A stretch of DNA of 64,000 bases. It comes from Stutzerimonas sp. S1 (GTDB taxonomy: Bacteria; Pseudomonadota; Gammaproteobacteria; Pseudomonadales; Pseudomonadaceae). The position numbers were made by a program, and so were the translations under genes. Positions 1-8,277 of this stretch are shown here, piece by piece. The notes under the pieces are model-generated. The model was not told the DNA's origin and did no database searches. It worked only from the letters and a program-made list of their open reading frames with translations. Position 1 is the stretch's first letter. Each line of letters begins with the position of its first letter. The stretch is taken from positions 1-64,000 of the forward strand of contig NZ_JAOEIY010000010.1 of assembly GCF_025966695.1 (NCBI RefSeq). Reading direction: 5' to 3'.

Positions 1-42
1 GGCGGTGTCAGTCCTGAGGCATTTGAACGTGCCTCATTATGA
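1..42 (+). CDS. IS3-family transposase OrfB, last 13 codons only
   Basis: Frame 1 from the window edge reads a short C-terminal tail (GGVSPEAFERASL) and a TGA stop. The pattern of a hydrophobic/Gly stretch followed by SPxxFE is how many IS3-family OrfB integrases end, after the catalytic DDE core. A putative terminal inverted repeat lies just downstream at 53-77, the layout expected at the right end of an IS3 element. Everything upstream, including the catalytic residues and OrfA, is outside the window. The family call rests on a very short peptide plus the adjacent repeat, so it is moderate. Confidence 0.55.
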   Translation, partial: GGVSPEAFERASL

Positions 43-52
43 GGTCGGAAAA

Positions 53-77
53 TGTCTACCGGAGCGGGGGTAGTCCA
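53..77. mobile_element. Right terminal inverted repeat of an IS3-family element
   Basis: The 25 bases start TGTCTACC and end GGTAGTCCA, closing in CA like other IS3-family ends, and sit 10 bases after the transposase stop. The insertion boundary would therefore be at 77/78, about 20 bases from the exopolysaccharide operon terminator. The left end and the target duplication cannot be seen. Confidence 0.5.
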
Positions 78-97
78 ATTCAACTCCCAGATACAAA

Positions 98-132
98 AAG
101 GCCACAGCCGAACCTAGTTCGTCTGTGGCCTT
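98..132 (-). terminator. Rho-independent terminator of the exopolysaccharide operon
   Basis: Bases 98-107 (AAGGCCACAG) pair perfectly with 123-132 (CTGTGGCCTT). The loop holds a second perfect stem, CGAAC/GTTCG at 109-113 and 117-121. On the minus strand the stem is followed by a T-rich run (CCTTTTTGTATC). It lies 16 bases beyond the wza stop codon, so it ends the 13.6-kb minus-strand operon. Confidence 0.9.
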
Positions 133-148
133 CTGCGTTCGTTTTAGT

Positions 149-1261
149 TTATTTGGACAGGTTGTATTCCGCTGCGGCACCGGTTCCAATCACGCTAGCC
201 GATGGGAGCAGCTGGCTGATGAAGCGGTTCCAACGGGTGATGTTGGCCGGCCCGACAAATACCACGTCTTGCGGCTGAAGCGGGAAGTGCTTGGCTAGGG
301 CGAAAGCTGTCGGGGACTTCGCGTTCAGCTGAAACACCTTGGCTGGCTCTTTGGCCATGTCCTCTGCGCCCCGGATTACATACAGAGCTTCACCATCAGC
401 GGTCTCCTGGGCGATCCCTCCGGCGGTGCCGATGGCATCCATCAGATTCATGCTGGTGGCCTTAAAGGACAGCGCTTGAGGCTGATTGACCTCTCCCAGC
501 ACATAGATCTTGCGTTGATCGTTGTAGGGCAGGTGCAGCTGGTCGCCATCTTTCAGGTAAACCTGATGCAGCCAGGAGTCCGGACGGTTGAGCGAGTCGA
601 CATCGAGCATGTACTCGCGGCCGTCACGCTTCAGCGTCAGCCCGGTAAGGTCGGCTGTTTCAGTGTCGACACCGGCCTGGCCGATGGCCTGGACAATAGT
701 CATCGGAGCGGTGGTTACCGGAACTTCTCCTGCCGTATCGAATGCGCCGGAAATGACTACACGCTGGCTACCAAAACGCAGAATGGAAACGTCGACCTGT
801 GGGCTGTCGATGTAGTTGGTCAGACGGCGAGCGATCGTCGAGCGCAGCTCTTCGATGGTCTTGCCTGCTGCTTCCACATTGCCGATATAGGGGTAGAACA
901 AAGTGCCGTCCGGGCGTACCAGACGTCCGTTGGCGTCAAGTTGCTGCTGCGGTCCGGATGGTGCGGTCAGCTCGGGATGGTCCCATACGGTAATGTAGAG
1001 CAGGTCGTTCGGGCCAATGCGGTAAGCGGATGGCTTGAAGTTCAACAGTTCCTGTTTGCTCGACGTACCCATATCGGACGCCAGGTCGCCCTTGAGCATC
1101 TCAGGAGTGATGCGTACCAGTTGCACGGTACCGTGCTCGGCCTCGGCGCCTTCCTTGAACTCATCTGGGTCGAGGTATTGGCCCGGCGCGAATACACAGC
1201 CCTGGAGGGTCAGGGCGGAGGTGAAGGCAAGTGCGATGAATGGTTTCATGGGTGTGTTCAT
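149..1261 (-). CDS. wza: Wza-type outer-membrane polysaccharide export lipoprotein
   Basis: 370 residues, the usual length for Wza/BexD. A lipoprotein signal ends in LTLQGC, with Cys22 the lipidated residue. A Poly_export domain follows from about residue 75 (YRIGPNDLLYITVWDHPEL), then two SLBB-type segments (around RVVISGAFDTAGEVP and KIYVLGEVNQPQAL). The C-terminus (NITRWNRFISQLLPS) fits the helix that forms the outer-membrane pore in Wza. It would export the finished polymer with Wzc as inner-membrane partner. It is the last gene of the operon, far from wzb-wzc, although the three are usually adjacent. AAGG abuts the ATG at 1261, too close for a good Shine-Dalgarno. The ATG overlaps the stop of a short upstream ORF, suggesting coupling. 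ATG 1249 is an alternative start. Confidence 0.93.
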   Translation of the reverse strand: MNTPMKPFIALAFTSALTLQGCVFAPGQYLDPDEFKEGAEAEHGTVQLVRITPEMLKGDLASDMGTSSKQELLNFKPSAYRIGPNDLLYITVWDHPELTAPSGPQQQLDANGRLVRPDGTLFYPYIGNVEAAGKTIEELRSTIARRLTNYIDSPQVDVSILRFGSQRVVISGAFDTAGEVPVTTAPMTIVQAIGQAGVDTETADLTGLTLKRDGREYMLDVDSLNRPDSWLHQVYLKDGDQLHLPYNDQRKIYVLGEVNQPQALSFKATSMNLMDAIGTAGGIAQETADGEALYVIRGAEDMAKEPAKVFQLNAKSPTAFALAKHFPLQPQDVVFVGPANITRWNRFISQLLPSASVIGTGAAAEYNLSK

Positions 1262-1359
1262 CCTTGACGGAGTGGTTTTTTTTCAAAGAGTGAGACGGCG
1301 TGTTTCACTTTTCTGGGTAAGGCATCGAGTTCGTTCTGCCTATCAAAGAAGACAGCCAA
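1258..1359 (-). CDS. Putative 33-residue leader ORF coupled to wza
   Basis: A TTG codon at 1359 stands 8 bases after a strong Shine-Dalgarno (AAGGAG) and opens a 33-codon frame. Its TGA overlaps the wza ATG as ATGA, the classic translational-coupling arrangement. An in-frame TAA lies just upstream, so the ORF cannot be longer. The peptide is charged and unrecognised, beginning MAVFFDRQNELDALPRK. It may be a true small protein or a translated leader that feeds ribosomes to wza, whose own ribosome site is poor. Evidence is sequence layout only. Confidence 0.45.
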   Translation of the reverse strand: MAVFFDRQNELDALPRKVKHAVSLFEKKPLRQG

Positions 1360-1626
1360 AGTTTTCTCTCCTTATCTGACGTCCTGTTCCCACTCCGCGC
1401 GGAGCGGAAAAGGCGTCTTTTCTGTTGATCGCCGAGCCACCTACTTCCTGTCCTGCAAGGCACGAGCGCGATTCCTGCGGTGCTGGGACGATATGTCCTG
1501 CCCGCGTCCTCGAACGACATGTCGGATTGCCAGCTTGCCGTTCGCTTCCAGTACGGATAGACCGTCTCGCTTTTACGGGGTTCAAACCAATTTCCGGTCT
1601 TTAGCTCCGAATTTTCGATCTTTTAG
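1262..1626 (-). other. 365-base gap between the WecG-type gene and wza
   Basis: This is unusually long for an otherwise tight operon. Apart from the leader ORF at its wza end it holds no recognisable coding sequence on either strand. A perfect 12-base palindrome (CTCCGCGCGGAG, 1393-1404) could form a small hairpin in the transcript. No RfaH ops/JUMPstart motif and no convincing promoter was found. It could be a remnant of a lost gene or a long 5' leader for wza. Confidence 0.5.
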
Positions 1627-2394
1627 CTACAAATCCTGATTTATGGGCGCGGCTTTGTGCGTACGGCTATTTTTTTCCCGGCGATAGGCTGGGACGATAT
1701 AGAGCGCGTCGTGCACGTAACGTTTAACCAGCCGACGCGGCTCGGAAAGCATGCGATGCAGCCATTCGAGTTTGCAGTTCTGCATCCAGCGCGGAGCGCG
1801 TTTGATGCTGCCTGTGGCGAAAGAGATCGAGGCACCAATGCAGAAGCCCATGCCGGTCCGCTCATGGCTCTCGATGGAGCTGGCAAGAATCTCCTGGCGG
1901 GGTGCACCGACTGCATAAAAGACCAGTTCCGAAGGGTGCTCTCGGACGAACTCGAGGCAGCGTCGGACCTCGTCCGGCTTGTCGATGAAGCCCATTGGCG
2001 GGTTGTGGTGGTAGATCGTGATGCCCGGATACAGCGTCTGCAGCTTGGCGCATTCCTCTTTCGATGCACCGATCAGTACGACGCGCAACTGTTCGCGATC
2101 AGCCCATTGGAGCAGGTCGACGGTTAGGTCGCTGCCGGGGATGACTTCCTCTACGGCCACCCCCAGCCGATGGAGCAGCGGCATCAGGATTCGGCTATCG
2201 CACAGCCGCAGGCGCGCCTTCGAGTAGGCTGCACGCAGGGCAGCATTGCGCTGCAGCTGGGCAAGATGATCCACGTTTGGCGTCACCACGAACGAGTAGG
2301 GCTGCTTGACGCCCTCACGGATACAGGCGAGCAGCGCCGCCTTGCTGCCGGTATAGAACGTCACACCGAATGCATGGTTCGTATCACTCGACAC
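1627..2394 (-). CDS. WecG/TagA/CpsF-family glycosyltransferase (GT26)
   Basis: 255 residues, typical for the family, which transfers a sugar (ManNAc or ManNAcA in known members) onto a lipid-linked acceptor at the inner face of the membrane. Diagnostic blocks are PNVDHLAQL near residue 39, PGSDLTVDLL near 85, VGAPRQEIL near 165, and the C-terminal APRWMQNCKLEWLHR. The usual ADG motif is replaced by a CDSRIL variant. The start is a GTG at 2394 inside the end of the preceding GT2 gene, giving an 11-base overlap, with GGGAG 9 bases upstream. It should add one sugar of the repeat unit; the actual sugar cannot be told from sequence. Confidence 0.88.
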   Translation of the reverse strand: MSSDTNHAFGVTFYTGSKAALLACIREGVKQPYSFVVTPNVDHLAQLQRNAALRAAYSKARLRLCDSRILMPLLHRLGVAVEEVIPGSDLTVDLLQWADREQLRVVLIGASKEECAKLQTLYPGITIYHHNPPMGFIDKPDEVRRCLEFVREHPSELVFYAVGAPRQEILASSIESHERTGMGFCIGASISFATGSIKRAPRWMQNCKLEWLHRMLSEPRRLVKRYVHDALYIVPAYRREKNSRTHKAAPINQDL

Positions 2395-3262
2395 TCATCG
2401 TTACTCCCTTGAAAGCGCCTTTGATACCCGACCACGCGAGGCCGGGATGGTTGAATTCCTTCATCACTGTGATCGCCGAAAGAAAACATGCTGAGGCCAG
2501 CGCGAACGACGGACCGTAGAAGCGCTTGTTGAAGCGGGTTGCCGCGCGGTTTCGGTAGTAGTGGTAGAACGCAGAACGGCCGCCTGAGCTGAGTGATCCG
2601 TAGTGAAAGAGGCGGCTCTGCGGCACCACCTGAATGGAAACGCCAAACTTCTTGGCGTGGTACTGCCAGTCCACCTCTTCGGAGTACATGAAGTACGCCT
2701 CGTCCATCATCCCGATCCGCTCGAGCAGGGCCGCGGAAAATGCCAGGCTGCAGCCCATCAGGTAGTCGGGCTTCTCCTGCGTTTGTTGCATGGCTTCCAG
2801 CGGCTGGTCTTTGCCCAACAGCTTCGCCTTGCCCAGCAACGGGTAGAGCTTGCCGCCGCCGTAGCATTCCAGCCGGCCGGTATCGGCGCTGAGGATCACT
2901 GAGCCGACGAACTGCCTGTCGTTCTGCTTCAGTGCCGCCAGAAGCGGGGCGAAGGCATCGGAGTCGACATAGGTGTCGTTGTTGACGATCCAGAAATATT
3001 CCGGCTGCAGATTTTCCAGCGCCCAGCGCAGGCCGTAGTTGTTGCCACCCGCGTAGCCATTGTTCTCCGGGTTTGCGAGCACGGTGACATTCTGCATGCC
3101 GCGCTCATCGCGCCACTGGTTGAAGGCTGCGAAGGAGCCGTCCTGTGAGTCGTTGTCGATGACTACCACATGGTCGACCGCAGGACAGTGCGCGAGCAGA
3201 CTCTCCACGCAACTGATGGTTTCAGTAGCAGCTTTGTAGTTGAGAATAAGTGCGACGTTCAT
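2384..3262 (-). CDS. Glycosyltransferase family 2 (rhamnosyltransferase-like)
   Basis: 292 residues with a GT-A fold start (VALILNYKAATETISCVESL), a nucleotide-binding IDNDSQDGS stretch at about 35-43 and a metal-binding VNNDTYVD at about 94-101. These place it in the GT2 group that includes rhamnosyltransferases. It is cytoplasmic and probably adds a sugar to the undecaprenyl-linked repeat unit. The ATG at 3262 has AGGAA 7 bases upstream, so the 41-base overlap with the end of the polymerase gene looks real. Donor sugar and linkage are unknown. Confidence 0.88.
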   Translation of the reverse strand: MNVALILNYKAATETISCVESLLAHCPAVDHVVVIDNDSQDGSFAAFNQWRDERGMQNVTVLANPENNGYAGGNNYGLRWALENLQPEYFWIVNNDTYVDSDAFAPLLAALKQNDRQFVGSVILSADTGRLECYGGGKLYPLLGKAKLLGKDQPLEAMQQTQEKPDYLMGCSLAFSAALLERIGMMDEAYFMYSEEVDWQYHAKKFGVSIQVVPQSRLFHYGSLSSGGRSAFYHYYRNRAATRFNKRFYGPSFALASACFLSAITVMKEFNHPGLAWSGIKGAFKGVTMSVE

Positions 3263-4475
3263 GGATTCGTTCCTGACTGCGGAGGTGGCGAGCTTTCAAG
3301 GCGTGGATGACAAACAGCATGGCAATGACCGGCTGTCCGTATTCCATCAGGCCGTTGAGCGGCCAGATGACGAAGTACGCGAGCATGACGGGGTAGATGA
3401 ATGTCATGTCCGGATTGATGTTCTTGGCGATTCGGCGATAGACGAACAGCGTCAGCGGAACCAGCAGGAACGTCAGAAAGCCGAAACGGAACAGCGTGCC
3501 GATGATTCCGACGTCAGAAAGGAAGAAGTGTTCCCCGAAATAGGGAATGAATCCGTCCTGCCACATCAGTGACAGCGAGCCACTGGGCAACCAGTTGACG
3601 ATGTCCAAATGGTTCATGATCGAATTGATGGTGACGGATCGCGCCCCGTCCTCGACGCTTTCCAGCGAACTGTCATAGAACTCGACGTTGAGCCCCAGCA
3701 CTTCGAGCAGGCTCGGATAGAAGTAGAACGGCGAAAGCAGGATGGCGAGCGAGGCCGCCCAGATGATCGCCTTCGCCCGCAGGCAGAACAGCGTGAAAGC
3801 CAGGCACAGCACGATCAGCTGTCGCGTCTGCGTCGCGAACACCAGTGTCAGCAGCAGTAGCGCCGCGAGTACCAAGTAAAACGTCTTGTTGCGCGCGGCA
3901 CCGCTGATGGGCGATGCCGCTTTGGACCAGATCTGAATGCAGTAGAAATAGCCGAAGCAAATCAGGAAAGGGCCGATAGACGAACGATCCGGGCGATCGT
4001 CCGAGCGCACTTCTGGCCGCATGTCGGGAATTACACCGAACTTGAAGCACCAGGAAAGAAAGGCGGCGAACAGCGCTGCATAGATGAAGGCCCGTTCGAA
4101 CTGCAGTGTGCTGACGCGTTTGGAGAGGAACAGCACAGGGGCGAAGCCCAGGCAGAACAGTACGCGACGTTCCTCGATGAGGCCGTAGACGACGGGCTGC
4201 CCGTAGGTGAAGTAGGCGAAGATCGCGGGCAAGACCCAGAACACCACCATGCTGTACAGGCAGTAGTACATGAGGACGCGAAACTCGCGCGAAGACTCCT
4301 CTGCCGAGGCCAATATCAGCAGGAAGGCGAAGATCATGCAGACCGCCAGAAACAGCTCGTTCACACCCTTGATGCCGTAGGGATTGTGCGGGCTATCTCC
4401 GAACACGGAGAAATGCAGCACGATCACCAGAAACAGCAGGGGAAAAAAGAAGAAGCGCGAAGTGAATGTTGTCAT
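3222..4475 (-). CDS. wzy: Polytopic membrane protein, probable Wzy-type polymerase
   Basis: 417 residues, almost entirely hydrophobic segments (about 10-12 predicted by eye), with a longer polar loop around residues 255-300 as in O-antigen polymerase/ligase proteins. Sequence in this family is poorly conserved, so the call rests on topology and on being the only unassigned polytopic protein beside a Wzx flippase, Wza and Wzc. It would join lipid-linked repeat units in the periplasm. ATG 4475 is preferred over an upstream TTG because AAGGA lies 9 bases before it. It overlaps the next gene by 41 bases. Confidence 0.72.
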   Translation of the reverse strand: MTTFTSRFFFFPLLFLVIVLHFSVFGDSPHNPYGIKGVNELFLAVCMIFAFLLILASAEESSREFRVLMYYCLYSMVVFWVLPAIFAYFTYGQPVVYGLIEERRVLFCLGFAPVLFLSKRVSTLQFERAFIYAALFAAFLSWCFKFGVIPDMRPEVRSDDRPDRSSIGPFLICFGYFYCIQIWSKAASPISGAARNKTFYLVLAALLLLTLVFATQTRQLIVLCLAFTLFCLRAKAIIWAASLAILLSPFYFYPSLLEVLGLNVEFYDSSLESVEDGARSVTINSIMNHLDIVNWLPSGSLSLMWQDGFIPYFGEHFFLSDVGIIGTLFRFGFLTFLLVPLTLFVYRRIAKNINPDMTFIYPVMLAYFVIWPLNGLMEYGQPVIAMLFVIHALKARHLRSQERIHERRTYSQLQSCY

Positions 4476-4519
4476 CAACCTGAATCCTTAGGTTTGGGTT
4501 CCCTGTCCGCGGTACTGCC

Positions 4520-5770
4520 TCATGCCGTTTCCAGTGCTCGCCGCTTGATCTTCTTGCGACGCACGAGCAGCCCGGTGAACGCTTTGAAACTCTGGTAGAG
4601 GCCGATTTCCTTCATCCCTTTGCCGAGCTCGAAGCCCTTGTAACTGGGCGTCTTGAGCATCAGCAGTTTCATTGCCCACAGCCGCGGCAGGATCGTGGTG
4701 CGCCGGTAGTACTGGAACGGCTGGATGGTGAAAATGCTGGCCGTATCGAAAGCCTCCGCTTTGACAACGCCATCGGCCTCCGCGTTGCGAAAGAGTGACC
4801 GACCTTTTTCAGTGCGCAGCAGAATCAGCGAGTTGCCTTCGCGTTCCTCGAAGGACGGATAGCCTTTCTCGTCGCCTTCCCAGCCATCGGCGCAGACGAT
4901 GTCCGCGAACTCGCCGATGCCGTCCGGGCAGATCTTGCAGCGGGTTTGCAGATGCCGATTGAGGACCTTTCCCCAGGAGTCGTTGTAGGTCATGGTGCGG
5001 GCGTCGCCGTTCTTCAGCGTCGCCTTGGTCAGTCCCGGCCAGCCGTCGCCGCGATAGCGGAAGGTGGAGACGTCGTCGCGTTGTACGCCGAGCTGATCCA
5101 ACACCTGTTCGGTGCCGTGCAGGCTCGGCGTGCCGGCGCACATGAAGGACACCACATAGGGGATGTTCTGCTGCAGGCGCGGATCGTGCGCCTGCATCTG
5201 GCGAACCGCGGCAACGTCACAGGGTTTGCCGATGAACAGGTACTTCTCGGTGGACATCGCTACCCATTTCAAGGCCTGGGCCGGCGATGCCGGGGCGTAA
5301 CGCGAGCCCGACGACGCGATGATGTTCTGGCGCGAGCGGCTGATGGTAGCGGTGTTTTCTAGCGGATCGGTTTGCGAGGCCTGAATCTGGATCACCCCGT
5401 CGACGAGCTGGCGGTCCAGGCAGTACTGCGCCAGCGCCGAGATGACGCCACCGGACGAGCCGGCCTGACGCACTTCGTTGTCCACTGCGTGGCCTTTGAG
5501 CGTGTCGAGAATCTCGCCCCAGATCGGATGATAGTTAGCCGACTTGTAGGGGCGGATATCGAGATTGAGCGCCGGGCAGGATTTGGCGAAGGCGCTGCTG
5601 GCCTGCTCGCTGGCGATCGTCTTGCCCTGATAGGCCTTGTTCAGCACCGGGCGGTGGTAGCCGTCGGCGTTCAGCCGGATCTGTACGGCATCGTCCGATG
5701 CTACCGAGCTGCACATGCCGCAGCCGCTGCACAGGTCGTTCTTCAGGACGCGATTCAAAAGTGCTTTCAT
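4520..5770 (-). CDS. Coenzyme F420 hydrogenase/dehydrogenase beta-subunit (FrhB) family protein
   Basis: 416 residues. The N-terminus has a ferredoxin-like cluster, Cys14-x2-Cys17-x2-Cys20, with Cys65-Pro as likely fourth ligand. An FrhB N-terminal domain follows, then a C-terminal FrhB domain with a second cysteine group (CKICPDGIGEFADIVCADGW). Family members bind Fe-S and flavin and pass electrons. In bacterial polysaccharide clusters they often accompany a pyruvyl transferase, as here, but their substrate there is not established. Pseudomonads are not known to make F420, so the hydrogenase name should not be read as function. A redox modification of a sugar or sugar nucleotide is a guess. 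Confidence 0.85.
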   Translation of the reverse strand: MKALLNRVLKNDLCSGCGMCSSVASDDAVQIRLNADGYHRPVLNKAYQGKTIASEQASSAFAKSCPALNLDIRPYKSANYHPIWGEILDTLKGHAVDNEVRQAGSSGGVISALAQYCLDRQLVDGVIQIQASQTDPLENTATISRSRQNIIASSGSRYAPASPAQALKWVAMSTEKYLFIGKPCDVAAVRQMQAHDPRLQQNIPYVVSFMCAGTPSLHGTEQVLDQLGVQRDDVSTFRYRGDGWPGLTKATLKNGDARTMTYNDSWGKVLNRHLQTRCKICPDGIGEFADIVCADGWEGDEKGYPSFEEREGNSLILLRTEKGRSLFRNAEADGVVKAEAFDTASIFTIQPFQYYRRTTILPRLWAMKLLMLKTPSYKGFELGKGMKEIGLYQSFKAFTGLLVRRKKIKRRALETA

Positions 5771-5831
5771 ACCAGCCTTCCCTTGAGCTGCGGGCCGCGC
5801 CTGGCGCGGACCCGGTGTTGGACGATGCCGG

Positions 5832-7061
5832 TCATGCGCTGCGCTGCCTGCGGTAGATGTTCAGCACCGCATAACCGTAAATGAGGGTCAGCACCGCCAT
5901 GCCCAGAGTGGACACCCAAGGTGCTGCTTGTATCCCGTGACTCGGGATGAAAATCCAGTAACAGGCGACCGTGACGACTCCGGAGAAGATGATTCCGAAG
6001 GTGCGCAGAAAGCCGGTGCCCATCGCCATCAACTGCACGCCGAGACCGGCAGCGACGAAGCGGGCGGCAGTGAAGCAGGCGAAGGCCAGCCACAGCGTGT
6101 TGAGTTCGGCGTAGTCCGCGCCGAGAAAGTGATCGGTGAACAGCGGGCCGATGAAGTAGAACGCCAGGGCGAAAATGAGTCCCATCGCCACGTATTCGCC
6201 GAGAATGCGTACGCCATAGCGGAACAGTTCGCGGCTCTGGTTGTGCAACTGGTAGGCGAAGCGCGGGATATGCACGCTGGCCAGCAGCACGCTGAACGGC
6301 ACCGCGCCCTGCAGCAGGCGCGAGCCGGCGAAGTAGATGCCTGCCGCTTCGCGCCCCGCCAGGTGGTTGACCAGAATGACATCCAGCTGCGCAAAGATGT
6401 TGGTCGCGCCGCTGTCTACCGCGAAGCTGGTCGAGCTCTTGAAACGCTCGGCCAGGACTTGCCAGGAATTACGCAGGATGCCGGCCAGGTGGACGATCTT
6501 CGCCAGTGCGCGCAGTGCGCCTGCGGCATAGATCAGGCGAGACACGAGGAATGCCAGGCCGATGGCCACCACGTCGTTACGCAGGAAGATGGCCAGTCCG
6601 ATCAGCACGAAATGGATCAGTGCAGTGACCACCACGATGCGGGTTTCACGCTGGAACTGGCCGATGCTGCGAAATACCGTCAGGCCAAGATCGCCGTAGG
6701 ACGAGGCGAGCGTGCCAAGCAGAAACAGCACCGAGGCGACGCGTTCGGCGCCGCGGAGATCGAGGATGAAGAGGATCACCGGCAGCAGGATCACGCAGGC
6801 CGGCAGCACCAGCAGCGTCTTCGCCGCCAGGCTGGCCGACATGATCTCACCGGCACGCTCGCGCTCGGCACCGATGTCGCGCAGCGCACGCATGCCGAAG
6901 CCGTAGTCGGTCACCAGCGCAACGATGGTTGACCAGGTGATGACGATCGAGATGAAGCCGAAATCGCGCGGCCCGAGGGTGCGCGCGAGGATCAGCAAGG
7001 TGCCCAGCTGCACGGCGGTGCGCGCCGCGGTGGTTACCCCCATGAGGGCGTGGTCGCGCAT
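5832..7061 (-). CDS. wzx: Wzx-type oligosaccharide flippase
   Basis: 409 residues with about 12 hydrophobic segments and the MOP/polysaccharide-synthase pattern: an N-terminal RTAVQLGTLLILARTLGPRDFG, whose GPRDFG is typical of Wzx, and a mid-protein FAVDSGATNIFAQLDVILV. It would flip undecaprenyl-linked repeat units to the periplasmic face. It starts at ATG 7061, two bases after the end of the pyruvyl-transferase gene, so the two are likely cotranslated. The family call is firm; the substrate is inferred from the operon. Confidence 0.9.
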   Translation of the reverse strand: MRDHALMGVTTAARTAVQLGTLLILARTLGPRDFGFISIVITWSTIVALVTDYGFGMRALRDIGAERERAGEIMSASLAAKTLLVLPACVILLPVILFILDLRGAERVASVLFLLGTLASSYGDLGLTVFRSIGQFQRETRIVVVTALIHFVLIGLAIFLRNDVVAIGLAFLVSRLIYAAGALRALAKIVHLAGILRNSWQVLAERFKSSTSFAVDSGATNIFAQLDVILVNHLAGREAAGIYFAGSRLLQGAVPFSVLLASVHIPRFAYQLHNQSRELFRYGVRILGEYVAMGLIFALAFYFIGPLFTDHFLGADYAELNTLWLAFACFTAARFVAAGLGVQLMAMGTGFLRTFGIIFSGVVTVACYWIFIPSHGIQAAPWVSTLGMAVLTLIYGYAVLNIYRRQRSA

Positions 7062-7063
7062 GG

Positions 7064-8251
7064 TTATCTCTGGTACGCCGGCTGGCCCTGGTTCAGCGAA
7101 ACCAGAACTTGTTCCAGCCCCAGGCTGTACGCGTCGAGCTTGCGGCGGATGATCGCGCCGCTGGCGGCGACTTCCGCCTTCAGCTGTTCACGGTTGTCCA
7201 GATGCTCAAGCACGGCTTCCAGCGCGCTGGCGGCGGTCTCGGTCTTCAGATCGACCACGCGGTGATAGTCCAGCGACTGGTAGAGCCCGGAGAACTTGCG
7301 GCTATAGGCCAGCGGAACCACCGGCACGCCAGCGGAGAAGGCGCCGATGGTGGCATGCATCCGCGCGCCGACGAAGAAGTCCAGCCCACTGATATAGGAC
7401 TTCGCCTCGATCGGTCCCTTGAAGCGCGGCGCCAGTTTCAGCTCCGGGTAGCGCTGTTGCAGCTGTTGGGACACGGTGTAATCGTCCTCGGCGGGGAAGC
7501 CGATGGGGATCACGTGTGGCACCAGATGCACCTCGTGGCCGCGGGCCAGCAGCGCGCGGATCAGCTCGTCGGTGAGCTGCTTGTAATCGGCACGCAGACC
7601 GAACTGGTTGGCGCTGCCCTCATAGCCGCCGTGGTGCAGCAGAGCGGACACGCTGATGCCGACCGCCAGCTTGTTCGGGGCGCGTTCCTGCAGCTGACGC
7701 TCGAAGGGCAGGTGGAAGGCGACGTCGATCACCTCGTCCCGGTTCGGGATGCCCAGCTGCTTGAGTACGTCGAACGACTGGTGATCGCGGGCGAACACCA
7801 TGGTGCTTTTCTTCATCACCCAGGCCGAGGCGCGCGTACCCCAGTCCGACTTGAACGGACCGATGGTCTGCGGCGACAGGATCAGCGGGACGCGCGCGCC
7901 CAGTGCCATGCCTTTGCTCACCAGCAGCTTGATCAGCCGCTTGGCTCCATAGATGTCGGAGAAGCTGTCGCCCTCGCCGATATCGAAGATGGCGTCGCAC
8001 GAGGCGATTGCCCGGTATAGCCCGTGTGGGTTCTTCAGCAGGTTCTTTTCATTGAACTCGATGAATTCGTACTTGAAGCGTTCGGTCGATGGCGGGTAGT
8101 CGCAGGGACCGGACGAGCCGATGATCAGAAATTCAGGGGTGATACCGCATTTGCGCGCAGCCTCGTCGATCAGCAGCATGTTGGAGATGCTCAGCGCGCC
8201 AACGCCGAGGTTGCCGGAAGAGAACGAGTGCCATAGCAGTCCGAATTTCAT
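7064..8251 (-). CDS. Polysaccharide pyruvyl transferase family protein
   Basis: 395 residues from ATG 8251 (MKFGLLWHS). A longer frame reaching 8734 is only an extension through the neighbouring GH5 gene. Family blocks are GNLGVGALSISNM near residue 14, GEGDSFSDIYGAKRL near 92, LSPQTIGPF near 120, and the C-terminal GARMHATIGAFSAGVPVVPL. Known members (WcaK, CsaB, Pvg1) move pyruvate from phosphoenolpyruvate to a sugar, adding a negative charge as a ketal. The polymer made here is therefore probably pyruvylated and anionic. It sits directly before wzx, with the FrhB-type gene after that. Confidence 0.88.
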   Translation of the reverse strand: MKFGLLWHSFSSGNLGVGALSISNMLLIDEAARKCGITPEFLIIGSSGPCDYPPSTERFKYEFIEFNEKNLLKNPHGLYRAIASCDAIFDIGEGDSFSDIYGAKRLIKLLVSKGMALGARVPLILSPQTIGPFKSDWGTRASAWVMKKSTMVFARDHQSFDVLKQLGIPNRDEVIDVAFHLPFERQLQERAPNKLAVGISVSALLHHGGYEGSANQFGLRADYKQLTDELIRALLARGHEVHLVPHVIPIGFPAEDDYTVSQQLQQRYPELKLAPRFKGPIEAKSYISGLDFFVGARMHATIGAFSAGVPVVPLAYSRKFSGLYQSLDYHRVVDLKTETAASALEAVLEHLDNREQLKAEVAASGAIIRRKLDAYSLGLEQVLVSLNQGQPAYQR

Positions 8252-8277
8252 GTTGGTAATAACTCCAGAATTGGTCG

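Noticed and set aside
1305..1585. Open frames of 71 and 80 residues in the gap before wza
   Set aside because: No ribosome sites, arginine-rich composition typical of non-coding GC-rich DNA, and no recognisable homology.
4520..5770. Reading the FrhB-type gene as a true F420 hydrogenase subunit
   Set aside because: No other hydrogenase subunits are nearby, and the gene lies within a polysaccharide operon.
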